Of a stretch of 64,000 bases of DNA, positions 1-10,032 are shown one piece after another (positions within the stretch are counted from its first letter, which is position 1; every line of letters begins with the position of its first letter). Under the pieces are notes generated by a model that worked only from the letters and a program-made list of their open reading frames with translations, did not search any database and had not been told where the DNA came from. Both the position numbers and the translations under genes were made by a program. The stretch comes from Nocardioides luteus (GTDB lineage: Bacteria; Actinomycetota; Actinomycetes; Propionibacteriales; Nocardioidaceae), in assembly GCF_014648595.1 (NCBI RefSeq), contig NZ_BMRK01000011.1, positions 89,706-153,705 of the forward strand, read 5' to 3'.

Positions 1-637
1 GCGTCACGGTGAGGTGCACAACCCGGAGGGGATCCTCTACGGGCGCAGGCCCGGCTACAACCTCTCCGAGCTCGGCCTGCAGATGGCCGAGCGGGTCGCC
101 GACCGGATCGGCGGGCAGGACATCACCCACGTGATCTCCAGCCCGCTGGAGCGTGCGCAGCAGACCGCGGGCCCGCTGGCGAAGGCGCTCGGTGTCGACA
201 TCTCGCTCGACGAGCGGGTGCTCGAGTCGGAGAACCTCTTCGTCGGCAAGAGCTTCAAGGACGGCCTCGGTCCGCTGAAGGACCCGAAGGTCTGGCCGAA
301 GCTGATCAACCCGCTCAAGCCGTCGTGGGGCGAGCCCTATCTCGAGATCGTCGCCCGGATGATGGACGCGATCCACGACGCCCGCGACCTGGCTCGCGGC
401 CACGAGGCGGTCATCGTCTCCCACCAGCTGCCGATCTGGACCACCCGGCTCCACATCGAGGGTCGCAGCTTCCTCCACGACCCGCGCCGCCGCCAGTGTG
501 CGCTGTGCTCGCTGACCTCGCTGCACTTCGTCGACGACGAGTTCGTCGCGCTCTCCTACAGCGAGCCGGCCGGCGACATGCTGCCCGCGAAGGACAAGTA
601 CGCACCGTTCTCGGCCGGCGACGCGGAAGAGTCTTAA
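1..637 (+). CDS. Histidine phosphatase family protein (5' partial)
   Basis: The reading frame is open to the left edge, and its first codons read R-H-G-E. This is the RHG phosphohistidine motif of the phosphoglycerate mutase-like histidine phosphatase superfamily, so the gene starts only a few residues before the window and the first GTG (position 14) is internal. Other family marks are SSPLERAQQTA (second arginine motif) and a late SHQLPIW stretch carrying the second catalytic histidine. About 211 residues are present, close to the usual 200-230. The family dephosphorylates sugars, nucleotides or phosphoproteins, and the substrate cannot be told here. It lies 80 bases before a cytochrome c maturation operon, an arrangement I recall from related actinobacteria. 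Confidence 0.9.
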   Translation, partial: RHGEVHNPEGILYGRRPGYNLSELGLQMAERVADRIGGQDITHVISSPLERAQQTAGPLAKALGVDISLDERVLESENLFVGKSFKDGLGPLKDPKVWPKLINPLKPSWGEPYLEIVARMMDAIHDARDLARGHEAVIVSHQLPIWTTRLHIEGRSFLHDPRRRQCALCSLTSLHFVDDEFVALSYSEPAGDMLPAKDKYAPFSAGDAEES

Positions 638-717
638 CAAGGCTCTCAGTTTTGTCAGGAAGAGTCTGCGGCGTGTGGTACAGGACTGGTGGTCTCGAGC
701 TCGGCCACCGGTGGGGT

Positions 718-1269
718 GTGCGCGCCCTCATCGCGACGGTCATGGTCGCCCTGCTGGCCGGCTGCGGCCAGAGCGGCACCAACGAGGCCGGCTACATCTC
801 CGGTGACGGCCGCACCCAGGAGATCCCGGTTGCCGACCGCGGCGAGCCCGTCGAGCTCACCGGCGAGACCCTCGAGGGCAAGCCCTTCGACCTCGCCGAC
901 ACCCGCGGCAAGGTCACGGTGCTCAACGTGTGGTGGACCGGTTGCGCGCCGTGCCGCAAGGAGATGCCGATGCTCCAGGCCGCCTACGAGGAGCTGGGTG
1001 ACGAGGTCGCCTTCGTCGGGCTGAACACCCGCGACGCCTCCGCCGCGCAGGGCCTGGCCTTCGAGCGCCACTACGGCGTGGAGTACCCCTCGGTCTACTC
1101 GCCCGACGGCGCTGCCGTCCTCGCCCTGAAGGGCTCCCTGGCGCCTCGCGCCATCCCGGCCACCGCGATCCTCGACGCCGAGGGACGTGTGGCCGCGCTG
1201 ATCCGCGGTGAGATCCCCTCCGCGCGTACGCTCGACGAGCTCATCTCCTCGGCCGGGGAGCAGGCATGA
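718..1269 (+). CDS. TlpA/ResA-like thiol:disulfide lipoprotein
   Basis: This is a thioredoxin-fold lipoprotein expected to act outside the membrane, reducing apocytochrome c cysteines before haem attachment. From the GTG at 718 the product begins with a short lipoprotein signal whose lipobox LLAGC places the lipidated cysteine at residue 16. The redox motif is WWTGCAPCRK (C76, C79), followed by the cis-proline region APRAIPAT. A longer frame runs upstream, but it overlaps the phosphatase and would bury the lipobox; GTG 673 is a weaker alternative start. The stop overlaps the ccdA start by four bases. CcdA would supply the reducing electrons. Confidence 0.87.
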   Translation: MRALIATVMVALLAGCGQSGTNEAGYISGDGRTQEIPVADRGEPVELTGETLEGKPFDLADTRGKVTVLNVWWTGCAPCRKEMPMLQAAYEELGDEVAFVGLNTRDASAAQGLAFERHYGVEYPSVYSPDGAAVLALKGSLAPRAIPATAILDAEGRVAALIRGEIPSARTLDELISSAGEQA

Positions 1270-2024
1270 CCGACTGGTTCGCGAGCACCGCGGGCAGCGG
1301 GTCGCTGATCCTGGCCATCCCCGTCGCGCTGCTGGCCGGGTTCCTCTCCTTCGTCTCGCCCTGCACGCTGCCGATGCTGCCGGGCTACCTCTCCTACGCG
1401 ACCGGTCTCTCCGGCGCCGACCTCGCCTCCGGTGACGTACGCCGCGGCCGCATGCTCGCGGGCTCGCTGCTCTTCGTCGCCGGTTTCTCGGTCGTCTTCG
1501 TGCTGATGGGCATCACCGTGGGTGGGATCGCCTACAAGCTGCTCGAGTTCCAGCAGACCGGCACCAAGGTCCTCGGCGTGCTCTCGATCGTCATGGGGAT
1601 CGCGTTCATGGGCTTCATCCCGCTGCTGCAGCGCGACCTGAAGTTCCACAAGGTGCCGGCCGTCGGCCTCGCCGCCGCGCCGCTGCTCGGCTTCCTCTTC
1701 GGCCTGGCCTGGACCCCGTGCACCGGGCCGACGCTCGGCGTCATCGCCGGGCTCGCCTGGGACCAGGGCACCGCCGCCCGCGGCGGGCTGTTGCTCGCGG
1801 TCTACGCGCTCGGCCTCGGCATCCCGTTCGTGCTCGTCGCGGTGATGTGGCGCAAGGCCACCGTCGCGCTGAGCTGGTTCCGCCGCCACACCCGCGCGAT
1901 CACGATCATCGGCGGCGTGCTGATGATCCTGATCGGCATCGCCATGCTCACCGGCTGGTGGGACAACGGCGTCCAGTGGCTGCAGGTCCAGCTCGTCCAG
2001 CGCTGGGAGGGCATCGCACTGTGA
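1266..2024 (+). CDS. ccdA: Cytochrome c biogenesis protein CcdA
   Basis: This is a polytopic membrane protein that passes electrons from cytoplasmic thioredoxin to the extracytoplasmic TlpA/ResA-like protein. The 252 residues contain about six hydrophobic segments. The two conserved proline-flanked cysteines are visible in SPCTLPMLPG (C33) and WTPCTGPTLG (C152), as in short CcdA proteins that lack thioredoxin domains. It starts at an ATG overlapping the previous stop, and its own stop overlaps the resB start, so the operon is translationally coupled. Confidence 0.93.
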   Translation: MTDWFASTAGSGSLILAIPVALLAGFLSFVSPCTLPMLPGYLSYATGLSGADLASGDVRRGRMLAGSLLFVAGFSVVFVLMGITVGGIAYKLLEFQQTGTKVLGVLSIVMGIAFMGFIPLLQRDLKFHKVPAVGLAAAPLLGFLFGLAWTPCTGPTLGVIAGLAWDQGTAARGGLLLAVYALGLGIPFVLVAVMWRKATVALSWFRRHTRAITIIGGVLMILIGIAMLTGWWDNGVQWLQVQLVQRWEGIAL

Positions 2025-3619
2025 CCACCTCGACCCCCGACAACGACGAGCGCCAGGACGTACGCCGCCCGGGCGAGCTCAACGCGCGCGAGCTGGCGCG
2101 CTGGGGCTGGCGCCAGCTGACCTCGATGCGCACCGCGCTGATCCTGCTCCTGCTGCTCGCGCTGGCGGCCGTGCCGGGGTCGCTGATCCCGCAGGACGGC
2201 GTCGACTCGCTCAAGGCCGACCAGTGGCGTGAGGCGCACACCACGCTGACCCCGATCTACGAGACGCTCGGCCTCTTCAACGTCTACTCGACCCCGTGGT
2301 TCGCGGCCATCTACCTGCTGCTGATGGTCTCCCTGGTCGGCTGCATCATCCCGCGCTGCCTGGTCTACGCCCGCGCCATGCGCGCTCAGCCGCCGGCGAC
2401 CCCGGCCAACCTGACCCGGCTGCCCGACTCCACGACGTACGTCACCGACGAGGAGCCCGAGGAGGTGCTCGCCGCGGCTCGGAAGGCGCTGCGGGGCTAC
2501 CGGCTCCGGCGCTCGACCGGCTCGACCACCGAAAGCCCGGACGACTCCGTCTCGGCGGAGAAGGGCTACCTGCGCGAGGCCGGCAACCTGGTCTTCCACA
2601 TGTCGCTGATCATCGTGCTGGTGGCGTTCGCGCTCGGCAGCCTGTTCGGCTACAAGGGCGGCGTGATCGTGCTGGTGGGGGAGGAGTACGGCTTCGCCAA
2701 CGAGATGTCGCAGTACGACGACCTCAAGCCCGGCTCCCTCTTCGCGCCCGAGGACCTCGACGAATTCACCTTCAAGATCGACGACTTCCACGCCGAGTGG
2801 CTCACCACCGGCAAGGGCGCCGGCACCGCGCGCGGCTTCAACTCGAAGATCCGCTACACCGAGGGCACCGGCGAGGAGAAGGCCTACGACCTCAAGGTCA
2901 ACCACCCGCTGACCGTCGGCGGCACCGACGTCTTCCTGCTCGCTCACGGCTACGCGCCGGTGATCACGGTGCGTGACGGCGAGGGCAACGTGTCCTACTC
3001 CGGGCCCACGATCTTCCTGCCGCAGAGCCAGAACCTGCTCTCCTTCGGCGTCGTGAAGGCGCCGTACTCCTCACCCGAGGAGCTCGGCTTCCAGGGTCTG
3101 TTCTACCCCTTCGAGGGCACGGTCGACGGCGAGCCGGTCAACCTGACCGGCGACATCGGCGACGGGTCCCACGCGATGCTCTCGCTGCAGGGCTTCCGGG
3201 GCGACCTCAACCTCGACGCCGGCCCGCAGTCGGTCTACTCGCTCGACACGTCCAAGGCCCACATGATGTCGCCCGACCACACCGGGAAGGCGTTCAACCT
3301 GCGGCTGGGGGAGTCGGCCGAGCTGCCCGACGGTCTCGGCTCGATCTCCTTCGACGACGTCCAGCAGTGGAACCGGGTGCAGATCTCGAAGTCCCCCGGC
3401 AAGGAGTGGGCGCTCCTCGGCGTCTCCCTCGCCCTGGTCGGGCTGCTGGGGTCGCTGTTCATCCGACCCCGGCGGGTGTGGGTTCGCGCCCGCCGCGCCG
3501 ATGGGGGCACACTGGTCGAGATCGCCGCGCTCGACCGTTCCGGCGGTGGTGACACCGCTGCCGTAGTCACTGGCCTCGCGGAGACCTTACGAGGCGCGCG
3601 AACACACGAGGAGAACTGA
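2021..3619 (+). CDS. resB: Cytochrome c biogenesis protein ResB
   Basis: ResB (Ccs1) forms the haem delivery and ligation complex of cytochrome c System II with CcsB. The GTG at 2021 overlaps the ccdA stop and gives 532 residues; the frame stays open further upstream, but that part lies inside ccdA. The architecture is typical: N-terminal hydrophobic segments (TALILLLLLALAAVPGS, then a pair near FAAIYLLLMVSLVGCI), a third near residue 190, a large external domain, and a last membrane segment near residue 470. The coupling to ccdA and ccsB fixes its role. Confidence 0.92.
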   Translation: MTTSTPDNDERQDVRRPGELNARELARWGWRQLTSMRTALILLLLLALAAVPGSLIPQDGVDSLKADQWREAHTTLTPIYETLGLFNVYSTPWFAAIYLLLMVSLVGCIIPRCLVYARAMRAQPPATPANLTRLPDSTTYVTDEEPEEVLAAARKALRGYRLRRSTGSTTESPDDSVSAEKGYLREAGNLVFHMSLIIVLVAFALGSLFGYKGGVIVLVGEEYGFANEMSQYDDLKPGSLFAPEDLDEFTFKIDDFHAEWLTTGKGAGTARGFNSKIRYTEGTGEEKAYDLKVNHPLTVGGTDVFLLAHGYAPVITVRDGEGNVSYSGPTIFLPQSQNLLSFGVVKAPYSSPEELGFQGLFYPFEGTVDGEPVNLTGDIGDGSHAMLSLQGFRGDLNLDAGPQSVYSLDTSKAHMMSPDHTGKAFNLRLGESAELPDGLGSISFDDVQQWNRVQISKSPGKEWALLGVSLALVGLLGSLFIRPRRVWVRARRADGGTLVEIAALDRSGGGDTAAVVTGLAETLRGARTHEEN

Positions 3620-4620
3620 TGACCGACCACACCTGGGGAGTTCTCAGCAACCAGGCCATCACGGCCGCCGGGACCGTCTACTTCCTGGCGCTGCTCTGCG
3701 CGGTGGCCGAGTGGTCGGCCTGGCTCTCCCGCGCCAAGGCCTCGGTCGCGGAGAAGGAGCTCGTCGGCGCGGGTGCCGCTGCCGACGAGACCGAGACTCC
3801 GGCCGACGCCGCTGCTGCCGTACGTGAGCAGCGAGCCGCCCTCTTCGGGCGGCTCAGCCTGCTGCTGACCGTGATCGCGGTGGCCTGCCACCTGGTGGCG
3901 CTCGTCTCCCGCGGGATGGCCGCCGACCCCAACCGGGTGCCGTGGGGCAACATGTACGAGTTCACGATCTCCGGCTCGTTCGTGGTCGCCGCTGCGTACG
4001 TCGTCCTCTACCGCCGGCTGAAGCTGGCCTGGATGGCGACGTGGGTGCTCGGGTTCACCTTCGTGGTGCTGATGCTGGCCGTGGTCGGGCTCTACGAGCC
4101 GGTCGCGCCGCTGACCGAGGCGCTCAACTCCTACTGGCTCGTCATCCACGTCATCGCGGCCATCATCGCCACCGGTGCGTTCACGCTGGGCGGCATCGCC
4201 TCGGTCGCGTACCTGCTCAAGAAGCGCTACCCCGACGCCACGCTGCTGGCCCGGGTGCCCGAGCTGGAGGCGCTCGACCGGGTCTCCTACCGCATCCACG
4301 CCTTCGCCTTCCCGGTGTGGACCTTCGGCGTGCTGATCTCCGGCCCGATCTGGGCCCACGAGGCCTGGGGCTCCTACTGGAACTGGGACCCCAAGGAGGT
4401 CTGGGCCTTCATCACCTGGGTCGTCTACGCCGGCTACCTGCACGCGCGTGCGACCGCGGGGTGGAAGGGCAAGAAGGCGGCGATCGTCGCACTGGTCGGC
4501 CTGGCCACCCTGTGGTTCAACTTCATCGGCATCAACTACTTCTCCTCGACGTCGCAGCACTCCTACGCTGCGCCCGCTCCGACCGCCTCGGTGGTCGAGG
4601 TCGTCGAGACCACCCGATAG
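3619..4620 (+). CDS. ccsB: Cytochrome c biogenesis protein CcsB (ResC)
   Basis: CcsB is the haem-handling subunit of System II cytochrome c synthetase. The 333-residue polytopic protein carries the tryptophan-rich WWD signature as WGSYWNWDPKEVWAF and the family's conserved histidines. Its ATG overlaps the resB stop by one base. The last residues, VVEVVETTR, are encoded by a 25-bp palindrome that also ends nuoF, so the C-terminus looks rewritten by a repeat and is probably not functionally constrained. Confidence 0.93.
   Translation: MTDHTWGVLSNQAITAAGTVYFLALLCAVAEWSAWLSRAKASVAEKELVGAGAAADETETPADAAAAVREQRAALFGRLSLLLTVIAVACHLVALVSRGMAADPNRVPWGNMYEFTISGSFVVAAAYVVLYRRLKLAWMATWVLGFTFVVLMLAVVGLYEPVAPLTEALNSYWLVIHVIAAIIATGAFTLGGIASVAYLLKKRYPDATLLARVPELEALDRVSYRIHAFAFPVWTFGVLISGPIWAHEAWGSYWNWDPKEVWAFITWVVYAGYLHARATAGWKGKKAAIVALVGLATLWFNFIGINYFSSTSQHSYAAPAPTASVVEVVETTR
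4590..4614 (+). repeat. 25-bp GGTGGTCGA palindrome within the ccsB 3' end
   Basis: The outer arms GGTGGTC and GACCACC are perfectly complementary around an 11-base centre. A near-identical 25-bp copy with a different centre sits at the 3' end of nuoF. Here it encodes the last residues of CcsB before the stop. It may act as a transcript-end hairpin or be a fossil of a dispersed repeat. Confidence 0.7.
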
Positions 4621-4629
4621 GGATTCCCC

Positions 4630-4938
4630 ATGAAAGAGTTCTGGATCTACACCGGCCTGCGGCTGCTGTCGCTGGTCGCCACCTTCGGCATCGTGGCGGG
4701 CATCTGGTCGCTCGTCGCGGGCGAGGTCAACCTGTTCTTCGCCATCATCTTGGCGTTCGTGATCAGCGGCATCCTCTCCTTCTTCGTGCTCGACCCGCAG
4801 CGCCGTGCCTTCGCCGAGAAGGTCGAGGCCCGGGCCGCGCGGGCGGTCGAGGCGGCCCGCGCCAAGGAGGACGACGAGATCGACTCCTCGGTCGACACCG
4901 CTTCCAGCGGCGAAGGCGATGGCCACAAGGTCTCCTGA
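4630..4938 (+). CDS. DUF4229 domain-containing small membrane protein
   Basis: The 102-residue protein has two hydrophobic segments (residues about 8-27 and 33-52) and a charged, Ala/Glu-rich cytoplasmic tail. The layout and the FFVLDPQRRA stretch after the second helix fit the actinobacterial DUF4229 family, whose function is unknown. It follows ccsB by nine bases and is probably cotranscribed with the cytochrome c maturation genes. A role in membrane protein assembly would be a guess. Confidence 0.78.
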   Translation: MKEFWIYTGLRLLSLVATFGIVAGIWSLVAGEVNLFFAIILAFVISGILSFFVLDPQRRAFAEKVEARAARAVEAARAKEDDEIDSSVDTASSGEGDGHKVS

Positions 4939-4955
4939 CCTGTTAGACAACGGTC

Positions 4956-5576
4956 ATGTCGATCATTCACAAGGCCACCCTGACCCCGTCGAAGAAGGAG
5001 ATCTTCGGCGCCTGGCTCGCCACCCAGGCGTGGTGCCAGGGTGAGCTGACCGGCACGATCGGCTCCTACCGGTTCGACGACCCGGCCGGCAAGGTCGGCA
5101 TCGAGTGCGTGCTCCTCGAGGTCGGCGACTCCGTGGTCCATCTCCCGGTCTCCTATCGCGCGGCTCCGCTCGACGGTGCCGAGGACTTCCTGATGGCCAC
5201 CACCGACCACTCGGCGCTCGGGAAGCGCTACGTCTACGACGCCTGCGCCGACGCGGTGGCGGTCCGGGCCTTGCTCAACGCCGCGCTCACCGGCGCTCGC
5301 CAGGAGGCGATGGAGGTCTACGACCAGGGCCGCTTCGTGGAGCGGCGGGAGGCCGTCGTCACCGCGACCGGCACCGGCGCGTGGGACCGTCACGCGGTGC
5401 CACACTTCGACGGCGTCACGGTCCGTTCTCACGGTGCCGACTCCCGCGTCGAGGCGGGCAGCTTCACGGTCGTCGTCAAGCGCATCGTCGACGGCACCGA
5501 CGCCGACGGCGCCGAGTCGATCCAGGTCGCCTGGCCCGACGGTGCCGGGTCGCTGGTCGGCGTACGCCACCTCTGA
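4956..5576 (+). CDS. Maltokinase N-terminal cap-like domain protein
   Basis: The 206-residue product begins MSIIHKATLTPSKKEIFGAW and continues with an IGSYRFDDPAGKVGIE region. This resembles the stand-alone N-terminal cap module of actinobacterial maltokinases, which precedes the kinase lobe in the full enzyme. No kinase motifs are present, so it is not an active maltokinase alone. A C-terminal GADSRVEAGSFTVVVKR strand-rich half follows. Function is unknown. It starts 17 bases after the DUF4229 gene and may belong to the same transcript. Confidence 0.6.
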   Translation: MSIIHKATLTPSKKEIFGAWLATQAWCQGELTGTIGSYRFDDPAGKVGIECVLLEVGDSVVHLPVSYRAAPLDGAEDFLMATTDHSALGKRYVYDACADAVAVRALLNAALTGARQEAMEVYDQGRFVERREAVVTATGTGAWDRHAVPHFDGVTVRSHGADSRVEAGSFTVVVKRIVDGTDADGAESIQVAWPDGAGSLVGVRHL

Positions 5577-5672
5577 GGAGGGTCTCACCGCCTTCCTGTG
5601 CGCCGCCTGTGTGCACAGATGATCAACGGAGACTCCCGTAAGTCACGAGTCGGAAACATCCTCGTTCCGCAC

Positions 5673-5740
5673 TTGACGCATCCGGAGGGAAAGAGGCACA
5701 TTGTGCCAATGTGAGCGTTCACATTCGTGACAGCGCTCAC
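5673..5740 (+). promoter_or_regulatory. Putative promoter and LacI-type operators of the sugar transporter
   Basis: An AATGTGAGCGTTCACATT palindrome at 5708-5725 matches its reverse complement at 16 of 18 bases and closely resembles LacI/GalR-family operators. A second, partial palindrome, GTGACAGCGCTCAC, follows at 5727-5740. A possible -35 (TTGACG, 5673) and a weak -10 (CACATT, 5697) place the operator at or just after the transcription start, as expected for a repressor. No LacI-family gene lies in the window, so the regulator would be encoded elsewhere. Confidence 0.55.
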
Positions 5741-5829
5741 CCGTGGACCGGCCCGAGAGCCGGTTCGCAGTCCCCCAGACAGCGGCGCGTCGGCCTTCCG
5801 CGCGGCCGTAGACGAAATGGAGCAGGTAA

Positions 5830-6894
5830 GTGCGCAAGGTACTCACCACGATCACCGCGGCCGCGCTTGCGCTCGGCCTGGCGGCATGCGGCGGCGACGG
5901 TGGCTCGGACGGCGACAAGGGCACGATCGGTGTCGCGATGCCGACCAAGTCCTCGGAGCGTTGGATCGCCGACGGCAACAACATCAAGAAGCAGCTCGAG
6001 GGCGAGGGTTACAAGGTCGACCTGCAGTACGCCGAGGACGACATCCCGACCCAGGTCTCCCAGGTCGAGAACATGGTCACCAAGGGCGTCGACGTCCTCG
6101 TGGTCGCGGCCATCGACGGCACCGCGCTCGGTGAGGTCCTCGAGACCGCCGAGTCCCAGGACATCCCGATCATCAGCTACGACCGCCTCATCCGCGACAC
6201 CGAGGCCGTCGACTACTACTCGACCTTCGACAACTTCGAGGTCGGCGTGCAGCAGGCGACCTCGCTCGTCGACGGTCTGAAGGCCAAGGGCAAGGGCCCC
6301 TACAACGTCGAGCTCTTCGGTGGTTCGCCGGACGACAACAACGCCACCTTCTTCTGGGAGGGCGCCATGTCGGTGCTCGAGCCGCTGATGAAGTCCGGCG
6401 AGATCGTCATCCCCTCGGGCCAGACGAAGTTCGACCAGGCCGCGATCCTGCGCTGGGATCCCGCCACCGCGCAGAAGCGCATGGAGGACATCCTCACCAA
6501 GACGTACGCCTCCAAGAAGGTGCAGGGCGTGCTGTCGCCCTACGACGGCCTCTCGCTCGGCATCATCGCCGCGCTCAAGGGCAACGGCTACACCACCGCC
6601 GACCTCCCGGTCGTGACCGGCCAGGACGCCGAGGTGCAGTCGGTGAAGTCGATCAACGCCGGTGAGCAGTACTCCACGATCTTCAAGGACACCCGCGAGC
6701 TCGCGAAGGTGACCGTCGACATGATCGTCGCCGTCGGTGAGGGCGAGGAGCCCGAGGTCAACGACACCGAGACCTACGACAACGGCAAGAAGGTCGTGCC
6801 GTCCTACCTCCTCGAGCCGGTCGCGGTCACCAAGGACGACGTCACCAAGGTGCTCGTCGACTCCGACTACTACACCGCCGACGAGATCAAGTAG
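5830..6894 (+). CDS. chvE: Multiple-sugar ABC transporter substrate-binding lipoprotein
   Basis: This extracytoplasmic binding protein captures monosaccharides for the MmsAB transporter. The GTG start gives a signal peptide ending in the lipobox LGLAAC (lipid cysteine 20), followed by a Gly/Asp linker and a periplasmic-binding-protein type I fold beginning [14 protein letters not shown]. The stretches [11 protein letters not shown] and [12 protein letters not shown] are typical of ChvE, which binds glucose, galactose, xylose and arabinose. The length of 354 is normal. Gene order (binding protein, double ATPase, permease) supports the call. Which sugar it prefers cannot be told. Confidence 0.92.
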   Translation: MRKVLTTITAAALALGLAACGGDGGSDGDKGTIGVAMPTKSSERWIADGNNIKKQLEGEGYKVDLQYAEDDIPTQVSQVENMVTKGVDVLVVAAIDGTALGEVLETAESQDIPIISYDRLIRDTEAVDYYSTFDNFEVGVQQATSLVDGLKAKGKGPYNVELFGGSPDDNNATFFWEGAMSVLEPLMKSGEIVIPSGQTKFDQAAILRWDPATAQKRMEDILTKTYASKKVQGVLSPYDGLSLGIIAALKGNGYTTADLPVVTGQDAEVQSVKSINAGEQYSTIFKDTRELAKVTVDMIVAVGEGEEPEVNDTETYDNGKKVVPSYLLEPVAVTKDDVTKVLVDSDYYTADEIK

Positions 6895-6902
6895 TGCCCA
6901 CG

Positions 6903-6936
6903 AGGCCGGGCCCGGCGACCACGCCGGGCCCGGCCT
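6903..6936 (+). terminator. Intercistronic GC hairpin between chvE and mmsA
   Basis: A 15-bp perfect stem with an ACCA loop (arms 6903-6917 and 6922-6936) lies in the 96-base gap. It lacks a strong T tract. Hairpins placed after binding-protein genes commonly protect the upstream message and let only part of transcription continue, so the binding protein is made in excess. Confidence 0.7.
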
Positions 6937-6990
6937 TGGCCCTCCCGCGAGCGCAAGGTCAGCCACGCGGGCCAGACAGTCAGGAACGAC

Positions 6991-8523
<1,533 letters not shown>

Positions 8524-8529
8524 CCCCCG

Positions 8530-9822
8530 ATGAATGCCCTGCTCAACACGCTGCGCGGGAACGTCCGCCAGTACGGGATGATCATCGCTCTGGCGGCGAT
8601 CATCGTCCTCTTCCAGATCTCGACCGAGGGCGTGCTGCTCAAGCCGCTCAACGTCTCCAACCTGGTCGTCCAGAACGCTCAGATCCTGATCCTGGCCATC
8701 GGCATGGTGATCGTGATCGTGGCGCGTCACATCGACCTCTCGGTCGGCTCGGTGGCCGCCTTCGTCGGCGCCGCCTCGGCGATCATGATGACCCAGTACG
8801 ACTTCCCGTGGTGGCTGGCCGTCTTCCTCGGCCTGCTCATCGGCACCGCCATCGGCGCCTGGCACGGCTTCTGGGTGGCGTACGTCGGGATCCCGGCGTT
8901 CATCGTGACGCTGGCCTCGATGCTGCTCTTCCGTGGTCTGACCCTGGTCGTGCTCAAGGGCGCGACCGTCGGTGGTCTGCCGGAGCAGTTCAAGGCGATC
9001 GGCAACGGCTTCCTGCCCGAGATCGGTCCGGACACCGGGCTGCACAACCTGACGCTGATCATCGCCGTCGTCGCCGTCGCGATCCTGATCGTGCTCGAGG
9101 TGCGTCGTCGCAACGCTCAGGCCGCGTACAACTTCGACGTCCTGCCTTTCCCCCTCTTCGTGGTGAAGCTGGCGCTGCTGACCGTCGTGATCATGTACTT
9201 CGCCTACCTGCTCGCCGACGCCCGTGGCCTGCCGATCGTCGGCCTGATCCTGGGCGGCCTGATCGTGGTCTACACGTTCATCATGAACAAGACCGTCTTC
9301 GGCCGGCACGTCTACGCGATCGGCGGCAACGTCGACGCGGCCACGATGTCCGGCGTCAACACCAAGCGCGTCGACTTCCTGGTCATGATGAACATGGGTC
9401 TGCTCTCGGGTCTGGCCGGTCTCGTGACGACTGCACGTCTGACCGCCGCGAACCCCAAGGCCGGCGTGAACTTCGAGCTCGACGCCATCGCGGCCGCCTT
9501 CATCGGTGGCGCGGCCGTCACCGGCGGTGTCGGCACCGTCGTCGGCGCCATCATCGGTGGTCTGGTGATGGGTGTCCTCAACAACGGCATGTCGCTGCTC
9601 GGTGTCTCCATCGACTGGCAGCAGGCCATCAAGGGCCTCGTGCTCCTCCTCGCGGTCGCCTTCGACGTGTGGAACAAGCGTCGCACCGCCGGCTCCGGCG
9701 GCGCCGGTGCCGAGGCCACCGAGTCGAGCGCTCCGCCGCCCGACAAGCTGGCCGAGGAGATCGAGGCCATGGAGGCCGAGCTCAGCGTCGACTCGACGCC
9801 GGGCGAGACCCCGAAGACCTGA
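8530..9822 (+). CDS. mmsB: Multiple-monosaccharide ABC transporter permease
   Basis: This is an integral membrane permease of the branched-chain/ribose-type ABC importers. It has about ten or more hydrophobic segments, the ARHIDLSVGSV loop characteristic of XylH/MmsB/RbsC permeases, and the GRHVYAIGGNVDAATMSG region expected to contact the ATPase. Its 430 residues fit the longer MmsB subfamily. A charged, Glu-rich hydrophilic tail of about 45 residues follows the last helix. Confidence 0.93.
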   Translation: MNALLNTLRGNVRQYGMIIALAAIIVLFQISTEGVLLKPLNVSNLVVQNAQILILAIGMVIVIVARHIDLSVGSVAAFVGAASAIMMTQYDFPWWLAVFLGLLIGTAIGAWHGFWVAYVGIPAFIVTLASMLLFRGLTLVVLKGATVGGLPEQFKAIGNGFLPEIGPDTGLHNLTLIIAVVAVAILIVLEVRRRNAQAAYNFDVLPFPLFVVKLALLTVVIMYFAYLLADARGLPIVGLILGGLIVVYTFIMNKTVFGRHVYAIGGNVDAATMSGVNTKRVDFLVMMNMGLLSGLAGLVTTARLTAANPKAGVNFELDAIAAAFIGGAAVTGGVGTVVGAIIGGLVMGVLNNGMSLLGVSIDWQQAIKGLVLLLAVAFDVWNKRRTAGSGGAGAEATESSAPPPDKLAEEIEAMEAELSVDSTPGETPKT

Positions 9823-9844
9823 TTCATCCCCCACCCCCCACCTG

Positions 9845-9874
9845 ACGACCCCTGCCGCGCTCGGCAGGGGTCGT
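9845..9874 (+). terminator. Rho-independent-like terminator after mmsB
   Basis: A 13-bp perfect stem (ACGACCCCTGCCG and its complement) with a CGCT loop lies 22 bases past the mmsB stop, followed by a G/T-rich run. It should end the sugar transporter transcript. Confidence 0.8.
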
Positions 9875-9919
9875 TGGGGTTTCTGGGGCTGGTGGGGCAG
9901 GTGGGGTTCGTGGGCTCGT

Positions 9920-9988
9920 GTAACACGCTGTTCGTAGGACTATTCGCCCTATTGGAACGACCGGATAGTCCTACGAACGACGTGTTAC
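9920..9988 (+). repeat. 69-bp palindromic repeat, copy 1
   Basis: The outer arms of about 24 bases (GTAACACG...GTTCGTAGGACTAT and its complement, two mismatches) enclose an asymmetric 21-base centre containing TCGCCCTAT and CGACCGG. The unit is exactly 69 bp and recurs at 12043 and 23234. It lies just upstream of menA. A stop-free peptide frame crosses it, but no start or codon signal suggests translation. Confidence 0.92.
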
Positions 9989-10032
9989 ATCCCCGGCGCG
10001 CCCGCTCCGAGCCCCGGGTGTTGAATAGCGCC

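Noticed and set aside
9874-10032. Upstream extension of menA by 53 codons
   Set aside because: It would translate the 69-bp palindrome; the GTG at 10033 gives the normal MenA N-terminus and length.
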